Origin: [Mycobacterium] stephanolepidis
GTDB lineage: Bacteria; Actinomycetota; Actinomycetes; Mycobacteriales; Mycobacteriaceae
Assembly: GCF_002356335.1 (NCBI RefSeq)
Contig: NZ_AP018165.1
Coordinates: 2,170,001 to 2,234,000 of the forward strand
DNA: 64,000 nucleotides
Direction: 5' to 3'
Part shown: in pieces, positions 20,167 to 28,251 of the stretch
How the letters are laid out: every line of letters starts with the position of its first letter
Numbering within the stretch: the stretch's first letter is position 1
Program-made: the position numbers and the translations under genes
Notes under the pieces: model-generated
Database searches by the model: none
The model's input: only the letters and a program-made list of their open reading frames with translations
Told to the model about the DNA's origin: nothing

Positions 20167-20185
20167 TTAGGTAAGCCTAACTTGC
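20167..20185. promoter_or_regulatory. IdeR-like iron box ahead of the MerR-FUSC operon
   Basis: TTAGGTAAGCCTAACTTGC matches the IdeR consensus at 15 of 19 positions, with the central run GTAAGCCTAAC nearly perfect. It lies just upstream of the MerR-like start, between it and the end of the DyP gene, so it can only serve the MerR-FUSC pair. Confidence 0.72.
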
Positions 20186-20205
20186 AAGGGGGTGTGAGCG
20201 AGGCG

Positions 20206-21420
20206 CTAGTCCAGCAGCGTCCGGCCGAGATATCCGTCCTCAGTGGTGCCCGGCGGCATGACGAAGACGGCAGATCCGACCGCGGTGTTCCATTGATTGA
20301 ACTCATCGCGTTCGGCCAACCGTCGCTGAACCGGGACGAACTGCGTAGCGATATCACGTTGATACGCAGCGAAAATCAGGCCCGAGTTCGACGATGAGCC
20401 GGGCAGCGGTGCGTCGTCGAAGTTGTACGGACGGCGCAGGAACTTCTCGTGCGGATTGCGGTGGCGGGCCAGGGCGACATGTGAGGTCGCCGGTATCACG
20501 GGGATGCCGCCACGGGTCATCTCCAGGTCGGGTTCGTCGGATTCTTTCTCGCCCGTCAGCGGCGCGCCGTTGGCCGCTTTCCGGCCCATCACCAGGTCGC
20601 GGAGCTTGACGTCCAGCTGGTCCCATCCGTCCAGGTCCATGGTGATCCTGCGAAGGACCAGAAGTGTTCCGCCCCTGAGCCACTGGTGGTCTTCGCCCTG
20701 GTGCCACAGCAGGGTATCGAGCTCGGGCACGGTGGGGTTCACCGTGCCGTCGACTTGTCCCATGAGGTTGCGCATGGTGCCCCCCGAGGAGTCTTCCGCG
20801 CGCGGTGTCCGGAATCCGGTCTGGCGCCAGCGCTCGGAGGCCAGCGAGCGCACGTTCTTCAAGAGAACCCGCGCCGCATGCGCCACCACGAGCATGTCGT
20901 CGGCGCAGATTTGCAGCAGGAGGTCCCCTCCGCACCAACGTTTGTCGAGTTTGTCGGTGGCGAACGCCGGGAAGTCGCGCGCCGAGGCCGGACATCTGTC
21001 GGCCAGGCCCGCCTTGCTGAACACCGCCGGGCCCAAGCCTGTCGTGATGGTCAATCGTGCTGTGGTCGTTGCCAATTCCGGCTCGGTGTCGGCGAGCGCG
21101 GGCAGGCCCTGGGTCAATCTGGCCGCGTCGGTGGTCCACAGACGCAAGATCGACCGCAGGTTCTCCCTAGTCGACCGTTCGTCTGTGCTGCTGCCGGGCA
21201 GTAGATCCAGGGCGAGGAACAACGCGTGCGCCTGCGGGGCGGTGGTGATTCCCGCCTGATGCTCTCCGTGAAACGGTTCGACGGCAGGTGCGCCTTGTGG
21301 TCGTGCTGCTTGGGACTGGGCCGACCACGCCGAGAGTCCGGCGCCCGCGGTGAGGGCGGCCGCGGCGCCGCCGCCGACAATGAGTCCCCGCCGGGACAGA
21401 GAACGACGCGTCGTGCTCAA
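20206..21420 (-). CDS. Tat-exported DyP-type haem peroxidase (EfeB-like)
   Basis: A 404-residue dye-decolourising peroxidase with a twin-arginine leader (RRSLSRRGLIVGG, then an Ala/Gly-rich membrane stretch). The DyP signature GxxDG appears as GQVDGTVNP near residue 221; the proximal haem His is probably in ALARHRNPHEK near 314. EfeB-type enzymes act outside the membrane in iron or haem handling. The start is TTG 21420, whose TTGA overlaps the stop of the PCuAC gene by four bases; a longer in-frame start would lie inside that gene and spoil the leader. Neither efeU nor efeO is nearby; instead the partner is a copper chaperone, which is unusual. Confidence 0.88.
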   Translation of the reverse strand: MSTTRRSLSRRGLIVGGGAAAALTAGAGLSAWSAQSQAARPQGAPAVEPFHGEHQAGITTAPQAHALFLALDLLPGSSTDERSTRENLRSILRLWTTDAARLTQGLPALADTEPELATTTARLTITTGLGPAVFSKAGLADRCPASARDFPAFATDKLDKRWCGGDLLLQICADDMLVVAHAARVLLKNVRSLASERWRQTGFRTPRAEDSSGGTMRNLMGQVDGTVNPTVPELDTLLWHQGEDHQWLRGGTLLVLRRITMDLDGWDQLDVKLRDLVMGRKAANGAPLTGEKESDEPDLEMTRGGIPVIPATSHVALARHRNPHEKFLRRPYNFDDAPLPGSSSNSGLIFAAYQRDIATQFVPVQRRLAERDEFNQWNTAVGSAVFVMPPGTTEDGYLGRTLLD

Positions 21421-21890
21421 GGCTGGTAGTTCTCGTTGCCGCCTGCGAAGTCGCGGATCTGAGCGGTCAGGGGCTTGGTCGAGCCATCTTGGAAGGCCAG
21501 TGTGATGACGACGTCTTGGCCCGGGCGCAGGGGAGTGGTCAGTCCCATGAGCATGACGTGATCGCCGCCGGGGGAGAGCTTGTGCTCGCCGTTGGCGGGA
21601 ATGGCGACCCCACCCTCCTTGGGGCGCATCAACCCGCCGGGAGTCACCTCGTGGAGCTCGACAGACCGGGCGGCCGGTGAGGTGGCGGACACGATGCGCG
21701 CCTCGCTGGAACCGTTGTTGTGCACGGTGCCGAACACCGAGGTCATGGAGCCGTCGGGTGCGGACTTGGCCCATTGGTCGGTGATGGTGACTACCGAAGC
21801 TTGCGTGGCCTGGGTGGCGGATGTGGACTCATGCGCCGAACAACCGGCGAGCAAGGACAGCGCGACTGCTGCCGGGATGACGATCTTCAC
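21417..21890 (-). CDS. PCu(A)C copper chaperone lipoprotein
   Basis: A 157-residue exported protein. The leader ends in the lipobox LLAGC (Cys17), so it is anchored outside the membrane as a lipoprotein. The mature part is the PCuAC fold, with the Met/His copper ligands in SVELHEVTPGGLMRP and LSPGGDHVMLMGLT (pattern HxnMx21HxM). These proteins carry Cu(I) to cytochrome oxidase or other cuproproteins. The start is GTG 21890, 6 bp after the GntR gene stop, with the DyP gene overlapping downstream, so all three are likely one transcript. Confidence 0.88.
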   Translation of the reverse strand: MKIVIPAAVALSLLAGCSAHESTSATQATQASVVTITDQWAKSAPDGSMTSVFGTVHNNGSSEARIVSATSPAARSVELHEVTPGGLMRPKEGGVAIPANGEHKLSPGGDHVMLMGLTTPLRPGQDVVITLAFQDGSTKPLTAQIRDFAGGNENYQP

Positions 21891-21896
21891 GTTCAG

Positions 21897-22601
21897 CTAG
21901 TCGTGCGCCGGTGACGGAAAGTTCCGGCGGCGCAGGCTCAGATCGGTGAAGAGCCGCTCGGTGGCGGTTGTGGCGGCGTCGATATCGCCGGCGATGACAG
22001 CCTCGACGAGCATCGTGTGTTCGTGCTCGAACGAGCACTCCGCGCCGATCGGGTTTCCCCGCATGTAGTGGTCCATCAGGCCCAGTAGCGAATCGTAAAG
22101 TTCCAGGTAGAGGGCATTGTGGCTCGCTGCCACCACGGCCCGGTGCACCGCGATATCGGTGGAGATGGCGTCCTCGACATCTTCGGGTGCGACGTGGTGG
22201 GGCGCCCACAGCTCGTTGCGGCGTTGCAGCAGGGCGCGGAGGTGCTCGATGTCATCCTCATCACGTCGCTGGGCGGCGAGCCCGGCGGCGGTCACTTCAA
22301 GTGTCTGCCGCAGTTCGATCAGATCGCGGTCATTGGCGGCCGCGAAGTAGTCGGCGATGGCCGAGCCGCTGCCGCCCATCGAGAGCACGTAGGTGCCAGA
22401 GCCCTGGCGCCGTTCCAACATCCCGGCATGTACCAGGGCCTGGACCGCCTCTCTAATTGTGTTGCGGGAGGTCCCGGTGAGCTCGCACAATTCAGGTTCC
22501 GTTGGGATACGCGCGCCGATGGTCCAGCGTCCCGACAGAATCTCCTCGCGGAGTTGCTCGGTGACCTGGCCAATCAGTGTTTGGCGACGGACCGGCTGCA
22601 T
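21897..22601 (-). CDS. GntR/FadR-family transcriptional regulator
   Basis: A 234-residue regulator. The N-terminal winged helix (QVTEQLREEILSGRWTIGARIPTEPELCELTGTSRNTIREAVQALVHAGMLERRQGSGTY region, residues 11-71) is typical of GntR. The C-terminal helical FCD domain (ELRQTLEVTAAGLAA, DIAVHRAVVAASHNALY, EHTMLVEAVIAGD) marks the FadR branch, which binds small organic acids, often through a metal. It is divergent from the CynX-like MFS gene 90 bp away and upstream of the PCuAC and DyP genes, so it may control either side. The ligand is unknown. Confidence 0.85.
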   Translation of the reverse strand: MQPVRRQTLIGQVTEQLREEILSGRWTIGARIPTEPELCELTGTSRNTIREAVQALVHAGMLERRQGSGTYVLSMGGSGSAIADYFAAANDRDLIELRQTLEVTAAGLAAQRRDEDDIEHLRALLQRRNELWAPHHVAPEDVEDAISTDIAVHRAVVAASHNALYLELYDSLLGLMDHYMRGNPIGAECSFEHEHTMLVEAVIAGDIDAATTATERLFTDLSLRRRNFPSPAHD

Positions 22602-22642
22602 GAGGGCTCATCGTAGCGTGCGGTGGAAATCACCTTGAACTC

Positions 22643-22658
22643 ATTCATCCATTCATCC
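22643..22658. repeat. Tandem 8-bp repeat ATTCATCC in the GntR/MFS divergent promoter
   Basis: ATTCATCC occurs twice head to tail at 22643-22650 and 22651-22658, midway between the divergent start codons (22601 and 22692). It may be part of an operator for the GntR protein; no clear palindrome of the FadR type was found in the gap. Confidence 0.35.
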
Positions 22659-22691
22659 TATGATTTGCCGGGGCACACAGGAGGATGAACG

Positions 22692-23954
22692 TTGACTACG
22701 GCTGCGCAGGACACCGGAACCGCCACGCACGATTCGATGCGGGCCGTATCGGCGACCGCGCTGCGCCGTGGTCGCCTCATGGTGCTGGTCGCGATCCTGT
22801 TGTTCGCGCTGTGCCTTCGTTCCGCGGTTACCTCGCTGACGCCGCTGCTGACCCAGATCTCACACGAGATCGGGTTCGGTTCCGCGGTGATCGGTGTGTT
22901 CGGGATGCTGCCGACCGCCATGTTCGCCGTCGCGGGGCTGGTGACACCCGCGCTCACCGAGCGCTTCGGTCTGGAGCGCACGACGCTCGCCGCGGTGGTC
23001 GCCACCGTCATCGGTATGGCGGCGCGGCCCGCGATGAACTCAACCGGCGGCTTGTTGGTGCTGTCCTGCCTGGCCCTGCTCGGCATGGGCATCGGCAACG
23101 TCGTAATCCCACCATTGGTCAAGCGGTACTTCTCGCATCGCGTCGCGCTGATCAGCGCCTCCTATCTCACGGTGTTGCAGATCGGTACCACGGTTCCGGC
23201 GTTGACCGCGGTGCCCCTCGCCGATACCTATGGCTGGCGATTCTCGCTGGCAGCCTGGGTGCTTGTTCCGATCGCCGCTCTACTGCCGTGGATCGGTGTC
23301 GTCATCGCGCGCCGCGGCCATGATGTCGAGGACCATTCTGCTGAGCCTCATGCGGATCCGTCTGCGGTGGGCCAGGTTTGGCGATCACCGCTGGCGTGGG
23401 GCATGGCCGGCATGTTCGGCATGACGTCTTTGGTGACGTATTCGATGTTCACCTGGATTCCGGCGATTCTCACCTCGGCCGGCGGCAGCGCCGGACTGGG
23501 CGGCGTCATGGTGGCCATCTTCTCGGCAGTGGGATTCGTTGGCACGCTGACAATCCCGCCGTTGGCTGCCCGCATGCGCAACCCGTTCCCGCTGGTGGTG
23601 GCCTGCCTGGTCTGCTTCCTCGTCGGGTTCGCCGGGCTGTTGTGGATGCCGATGACCGCGACGGCCGTGTGGGTGATCGCGCTTGGATTCGGTCCGTCCA
23701 CCTTCCCGTTGGGGTTGACGCTGGTGAATCTGCGCACCCGCACTCCCGCCGGTTCCGCGGCGCTGTCCGGGTTTACCCAGGGTGTCGGCTATGCCGTCGC
23801 GTGCTTGGGCCCCTTGCTGTTTGGTGTGCTGCACGATGTGACCGGTGGTTGGTACGCGCCGTTCGGCCTTCTGCTCGTCGCGATCACCGTGCTGGGTGTC
23901 GGCGCCTTCCAGGCCTGCAAGCCGCGCATGCTGGAAGACACCTGGGGTCGCTGA
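22692..23954 (+). CDS. MFS transporter, CynX/NimT family
   Basis: A 420-residue, 12-segment transporter. The first segment region LFALCLRSAVTSLTPLL is a hallmark of the CynX/NimT branch (cyanate permease and 2-nitroimidazole transporter), as are ERFGLERTTLAAVV and FTQGVGYAVACLGPLLFGVLHD. The start is TTG 22692, seven bases after AGGAGG; an ATG slightly upstream is in another frame. A single gene divergent from the GntR regulator, which probably controls it. The substrate cannot be read from sequence. Confidence 0.82.
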   Translation: MTTAAQDTGTATHDSMRAVSATALRRGRLMVLVAILLFALCLRSAVTSLTPLLTQISHEIGFGSAVIGVFGMLPTAMFAVAGLVTPALTERFGLERTTLAAVVATVIGMAARPAMNSTGGLLVLSCLALLGMGIGNVVIPPLVKRYFSHRVALISASYLTVLQIGTTVPALTAVPLADTYGWRFSLAAWVLVPIAALLPWIGVVIARRGHDVEDHSAEPHADPSAVGQVWRSPLAWGMAGMFGMTSLVTYSMFTWIPAILTSAGGSAGLGGVMVAIFSAVGFVGTLTIPPLAARMRNPFPLVVACLVCFLVGFAGLLWMPMTATAVWVIALGFGPSTFPLGLTLVNLRTRTPAGSAALSGFTQGVGYAVACLGPLLFGVLHDVTGGWYAPFGLLLVAITVLGVGAFQACKPRMLEDTWGR

Positions 23955-23965
23955 GCCGAGCCGGA

Positions 23966-26074
23966 TCAGGCTGGGTGGTGGATGAGCAGCGGCAGTACCG
24001 CTCGCGCCCCGGCTTTCCGCAGATGAGCGGCGGCCACGGTGACGGGCCACCGGGTGGACGTCGAGTCCGTCACCAGCAGCACGCACCGGCCATTGATCGC
24101 CTCCCGGAGCGACTCGTCCGTGCCGATCGCGTCACGCCAATAGGCGGCTTCCTCGCCGCCGGACGAATCACGGCCGGGCGCCGTACCCGCAACCGCCGGC
24201 ATCACCGCGCGCTGTAGGCGACCGATCGTGGCAATTCGGTCAGTCACGGGCTGCACCGGATTGGGCGTGCCGGTCAGCTGCAGCGACACCGCGATTTCGG
24301 GGCGGGCGACCCATTCGTCGCGCCATCGAGCGAGAGCGGAAACCGCGGCCTGGGCCAGAACCTCGATCGCCTCGGGCTCGCCCGCTACCGCAGCGGCGAT
24401 TACCCCGCTCCACTCTGGAGCGTCGGCATGGACCAGCACGCGGCCCGGCTCGGCGAGCAGGTCCGCCGGAATCTTGCCGCGGGTGCCGAACTCTCCGCCA
24501 GGCCACATCTTTCGGGGTTCAAGCACCGTGGAGTCGGTGCGCAGGGTGGCGGCGACCATCTGCATCAGCTCGGCGGAGGCGGGCAGCCCAAGCCCATCGG
24601 GTGTCTGCCCGAGGCACACCGAGCACTGTCCACACGATGCGGCCTGGGGATCGTCGAGCGATTCTGTGAGCAGCTGCATGAGGCAGCGTTCTCCACGTGT
24701 ATAGGCCCTCATGATGTCGGCCTCGCGGCGGCGAGTGGCAATGATGCCGTCGTAATGCTCTGCGTCGAAATGCCAAGGGCTACCGGTGGATCGCCAGCCG
24801 CCGTCGACCCGCTCCACCGCACCGTCGACGGCGAGCTGCTTGACCATGAGCTCGATTCGTGTGCGCCGAATACCTGTCTTGGCCTCGAGTGCGTTTACCG
24901 ATACCGATCCCTCGCCATCGCGCGTCTCACCGGCGAGAGCGGTGAGCACTGTGTCCATCTGCTTGGAATCTGGAATCGAAGCGGTGGTGAAGTAGTCCCA
25001 TATGCCGGCGTCTGATTCCGACGGAAGCAGCACGACTGCAGCATGGTCGATGGCGCGCCCCGCGCGCCCCACCTGCTGGTAGTAGCCGACCGGCGATGGC
25101 GGTGAGCCGATGTGGACTACGAATCCGAGGTCGGGCTTGTCGAAGCCCATCCCCAGGGCAGACGTGGCGATCAGCGCCTTGATCCGGTTCTCACGTAGCG
25201 CGTCCTCTAGCCGTGCTCGCGCGTCCGCATCGAGTTGGCCCGTGTAGGCAGCGACTTTCGCCTCTGGGTGTACCGCGTGGATGGCGTTGACCAGCCGTTG
25301 AGCGTCGGCGACGGTCAGTACGTAGACAATGCCCGACCCTGGTAGCTCGTCGAGATGCTGAGCGACCCACGCATAGCGTGCCAGCGGCGACATCGGTGGT
25401 AACACGTTGAGCTGCAATGAACGCCGGGCCAACGGTCCCCGGAGAACAAGGGTGGCATCGCCCAGCTGGGTAGCCACGTCCTCGGTGACCCGCGCGTTCG
25501 CGGTGGCGGTGGTGGCCAGTACCGGCGTACTCGGATTCATCCGGGTGAGCACGTCGGAGACTCGGCGGTAGTCGGGACGAAAATCGTGTCCCCAGTCCGA
25601 TACCGCGTGCGCCTCGTCGATGACCAGCAGACCCATGGAGCCTTCGAGTGCCGACAGCACCCTGCGGCCAAAAGAGGGGTTGGCCAGCCGCTCAGGTGAC
25701 ACCAGAAGCACATCGACATCACCGGCGACGAGCCGTGCTTCGATCGCATTCCACTCGTCGAAGTTCGACGAGTTGAGCGTCGCGGCTCGCAACCCTGCCC
25801 GAGCGGCGGCAGCGACCTGGTCGCGCATCAGGGACAGCAGCGGCGAGACGATCAGTGCCGGACCGGCGCCCTCGGCGCGTCGGATGGCTGTCGCGACCCA
25901 ATACACCGCGGATTTACCCCATCCCGTGGCTTGGACCACCAACACCCGAGCCGCGGGCTCCAGTAGTGCTGTCACTGCGGTTTCTTGATCTTCCCGCAGG
26001 ACTGCACCGGGACCGGCCAGCGCCTCGATCACCTCTCGGGCCTGATCTGCCCTGGCCCCATTCAGTTGGCCCAT
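23966..26074 (-). CDS. RecQ-like ATP-dependent DNA helicase with degenerate PRTase-like tail
   Basis: A 702-residue superfamily 2 helicase. Motif I QATGWGKS (about 48-55), motif Ia SPLLSLMRDQ, the DEAH box VIDEAHAVSDWGHDFRP, motif III ATTATAN and motif VI QQVGRAGRA are all present; Cys-rich ERCLMQLL...CGQCSVC is the RecQ zinc-binding subdomain. It lacks an HRDC domain. The last about 150 residues end in CVLLVTDSTSTRWPVTVAAAHLRKAGARAVLPLLI, which resembles the PRPP loop of ComF-type phosphoribosyltransferases but with the acidic pair altered. Actinobacteria carry such RecQ variants. ATG 26074; a single gene facing the MFS gene. Likely acts in DNA repair. Confidence 0.88.
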   Translation of the reverse strand: MGQLNGARADQAREVIEALAGPGAVLREDQETAVTALLEPAARVLVVQATGWGKSAVYWVATAIRRAEGAGPALIVSPLLSLMRDQVAAAARAGLRAATLNSSNFDEWNAIEARLVAGDVDVLLVSPERLANPSFGRRVLSALEGSMGLLVIDEAHAVSDWGHDFRPDYRRVSDVLTRMNPSTPVLATTATANARVTEDVATQLGDATLVLRGPLARRSLQLNVLPPMSPLARYAWVAQHLDELPGSGIVYVLTVADAQRLVNAIHAVHPEAKVAAYTGQLDADARARLEDALRENRIKALIATSALGMGFDKPDLGFVVHIGSPPSPVGYYQQVGRAGRAIDHAAVVLLPSESDAGIWDYFTTASIPDSKQMDTVLTALAGETRDGEGSVSVNALEAKTGIRRTRIELMVKQLAVDGAVERVDGGWRSTGSPWHFDAEHYDGIIATRRREADIMRAYTRGERCLMQLLTESLDDPQAASCGQCSVCLGQTPDGLGLPASAELMQMVAATLRTDSTVLEPRKMWPGGEFGTRGKIPADLLAEPGRVLVHADAPEWSGVIAAAVAGEPEAIEVLAQAAVSALARWRDEWVARPEIAVSLQLTGTPNPVQPVTDRIATIGRLQRAVMPAVAGTAPGRDSSGGEEAAYWRDAIGTDESLREAINGRCVLLVTDSTSTRWPVTVAAAHLRKAGARAVLPLLIHHPA

Positions 26075-26142
26075 GCCTCAGGTCCCCCTCGTGTACGACT
26101 ACCGGTTGATCGCAACCTACAAGGCCGCTCCAACCGTTGCCG

Positions 26143-27627
26143 CTACCCGTCCCGGCCGCCCGGTGGGTCGTCGAGCATGGGAGTGTGCGCTATCACCGGG
26201 TATGCGCCGGTGTATCCGATGCGGTCCTGCGCGAGCTGCAGTACACGGCCGCGGCACAGATACCAGCCCGCGGTCAGCACGGGGATGAGTACCACGATCG
26301 CGATCAGGTTCCACGCGTTCTCGTAACACATCAACACCACCACGGCTGCCAGGAACGCCAGCGTCAGGTACCCGGTGTATGGCGCCCCGGGCATCCGGAA
26401 ACTGCCCCGCCGCAAGATGCCTCGCTGAGACCATCGGTACAGCTGGATCTGGCAGATCACGATGGTGGCCCACGACGAGATGATCCCGAGCGCCGCCAGA
26501 TCCAAAGCGGTTTCGAAGGCTTCGGCGGGAATGACCAGGTTCATGAATATCCCGACAAGTGTGAGGGCGCCGGTGACCGCGATGCCCATGAACGGCACTC
26601 CGCCAGAGGTCATACGTGACAACACTTTTGGTGCACTGCCATTCATCGCGAGGGACCGCAGAATGCGCCCTGTGCTGTACAGGCCCGCGTTCAGGCTGGA
26701 CAGTGCGGCTGTCAGCACCACAAAGTTCATGGCATCGCCGGCGTACGGCACGCCTATCCGGGAGAAGAAAGTGACGAAGGGGCTCTCGCCGGCTTTGTAG
26801 GTCCCATAGGGCAGTAGCGGTGCCAGCAAGATGAGCGAACCCACGTAGAAGACCGCGACCCGGAACACGACGGAGTTGATGGCCCGGGGCATCACCTTTT
26901 CCGGATTCTCGGTCTCGCCGGCGGCGATGCCGACCAGTTCGACTGCGGAGTACGCGAAGACGACTCCCGAGGTGACGATCACCAGGGCCATCAGGCCGGT
27001 GGGCAGCAGGCCGCCGTTGTCCGCGATCACCGAAGGCCCTGTGCTGGCGCCCTCGACCGTGAAGCGGCCCGCCAGGAAGACCGTCCCGATCACCAGGAAC
27101 CCCATGATGGCAACGACTTTGATCAGCGCCGCCCAGAATTCCATCTCCCCGAACAGTTTGACGCTGATGGTGTTCATGGTCAGCACGATGATCAAGGCAA
27201 TGAGTGCGATGGACCACTGCGGGATGGCCTTGAAGGCGCTCCAGTAGTGCATGTACAGCGCGATGGCGGTGACGTCGACGATGGCGGTGGCGGCCCAGTT
27301 GAAGAAGTACATCCAGCCCGCGACGTATGCCGCCTTCTCACCGAGAAATTCGCGGGCGTACGACACGAAGGATCCCGAGGACGGCCGGTGCAAGATCAGC
27401 TCGCCCAACGCACGCAGGATGAAGAACACGAACACGCCGCAGACCGCATAAACCAAGAACAAGCCCGGTCCCGCGCTGTGTAACCGGCCACCGGCTCCCA
27501 TGAACAGCCCCGTGCCGATGGCACCCCCGATGCCGATCATTTGGACTTGCCGGTTCTTCAGCCCCTTGTGATATCCCTGTTCCTCAGGCGCGGGTGCTGA
27601 TGTGTCATATGTTGCCGGGGACGTCAT
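26143..27627 (-). CDS. Amino acid permease, APC family, AnsP-like
   Basis: A 494-residue, 12-segment amino acid transporter. The N-terminal [18 protein letters not shown] and [18 protein letters not shown] are very close to the mycobacterial asparagine permeases AnsP1/AnsP2; [19 protein letters not shown] is the APC hallmark of segment 2. It imports an amino acid, probably L-asparagine, with protons. The start is ATG 27627. A single gene between the helicase and SRPBCC genes. Homology to the wider GabP/CycA group means the exact substrate is not proven. Confidence 0.83.
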   Translation of the reverse strand: MTSPATYDTSAPAPEEQGYHKGLKNRQVQMIGIGGAIGTGLFMGAGGRLHSAGPGLFLVYAVCGVFVFFILRALGELILHRPSSGSFVSYAREFLGEKAAYVAGWMYFFNWAATAIVDVTAIALYMHYWSAFKAIPQWSIALIALIIVLTMNTISVKLFGEMEFWAALIKVVAIMGFLVIGTVFLAGRFTVEGASTGPSVIADNGGLLPTGLMALVIVTSGVVFAYSAVELVGIAAGETENPEKVMPRAINSVVFRVAVFYVGSLILLAPLLPYGTYKAGESPFVTFFSRIGVPYAGDAMNFVVLTAALSSLNAGLYSTGRILRSLAMNGSAPKVLSRMTSGGVPFMGIAVTGALTLVGIFMNLVIPAEAFETALDLAALGIISSWATIVICQIQLYRWSQRGILRRGSFRMPGAPYTGYLTLAFLAAVVVLMCYENAWNLIAIVVLIPVLTAGWYLCRGRVLQLAQDRIGYTGAYPVIAHTPMLDDPPGGRDG

Positions 27628-27731
27628 CGTGCGACCGTAGCGACCGGAAAGTTGCTGACTGGAACAACCATGTTACGAACATGCTGCGACACGGAGAGGT
27701 GACGCGTTGGTGCGGCGGACCGGGTTGCGCC

Positions 27732-28175
27732 TCAGGGGCAAAGCTGCGGCAGGCCCTTGATGATCGCTCTGGTCAGCGCTTTGGCCGTAATCGCGGCCGC
27801 ACCCGGTATGGCCATATCGAAGCGGATTGTGTAGTTCAGTTGCGTTCCGCCATTGGGGAGGTGGGTTAGTTCCTGACGACCCCAATGCTGCATGAGTGGC
27901 GAGCCTTTGATGATCTTGTATTCGATCAAGGTGGGTCGGTCGGCGGTTATGGTCGCCTCCCAGAACTCTGGTAACAGGCCGACCTTGAGCCCGCGGGCCG
28001 ACCCGACGCCATAGCGCCCGGTCTCGCCGTCGCGCACCTCGGTTACCTTCAGTCCGAACAACTCGTAACTTTCATGCTGGACGAGCTTGTCAAACACCAC
28101 CTCGGGGGCGGACGTGAAGGTGTGCACGACCTGCACACGCACGGGGGCTGGCGGAATGGTGCCGTCGATAGCCAT
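27732..28175 (-). CDS. SRPBCC-family protein (polyketide cyclase/START-like)
   Basis: A 147-residue single-domain helix-grip protein. VQVVHTFTSAPEVVFDKLVQHESY is the usual START/polyketide-cyclase opening, and GGTQLNYTIRFDMAIPG the late beta strand, followed by the long C-terminal helix ALTRAIIKGLPQL. Such proteins bind hydrophobic ligands; many mycobacterial copies have no known function. The start is ATG 28175 with AAAGGAA 8 bases upstream. No operon partner. Confidence 0.75.
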   Translation of the reverse strand: MAIDGTIPPAPVRVQVVHTFTSAPEVVFDKLVQHESYELFGLKVTEVRDGETGRYGVGSARGLKVGLLPEFWEATITADRPTLIEYKIIKGSPLMQHWGRQELTHLPNGGTQLNYTIRFDMAIPGAAAITAKALTRAIIKGLPQLCP

Positions 28176-28251
28176 AGGTTCCTTTCAAAGGGACGACGGT
28201 GACGGTACCCGCTCTGTCACCAGAGGCAATGCCCTGGCGTTATCTCACGGG

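Noticed and set aside
21421..21774. N-terminal extension of about 118 residues on the DyP peroxidase
   Set aside because: It lies inside the PCuAC gene in another frame, is Arg/His-rich, and would bury the Tat signal.
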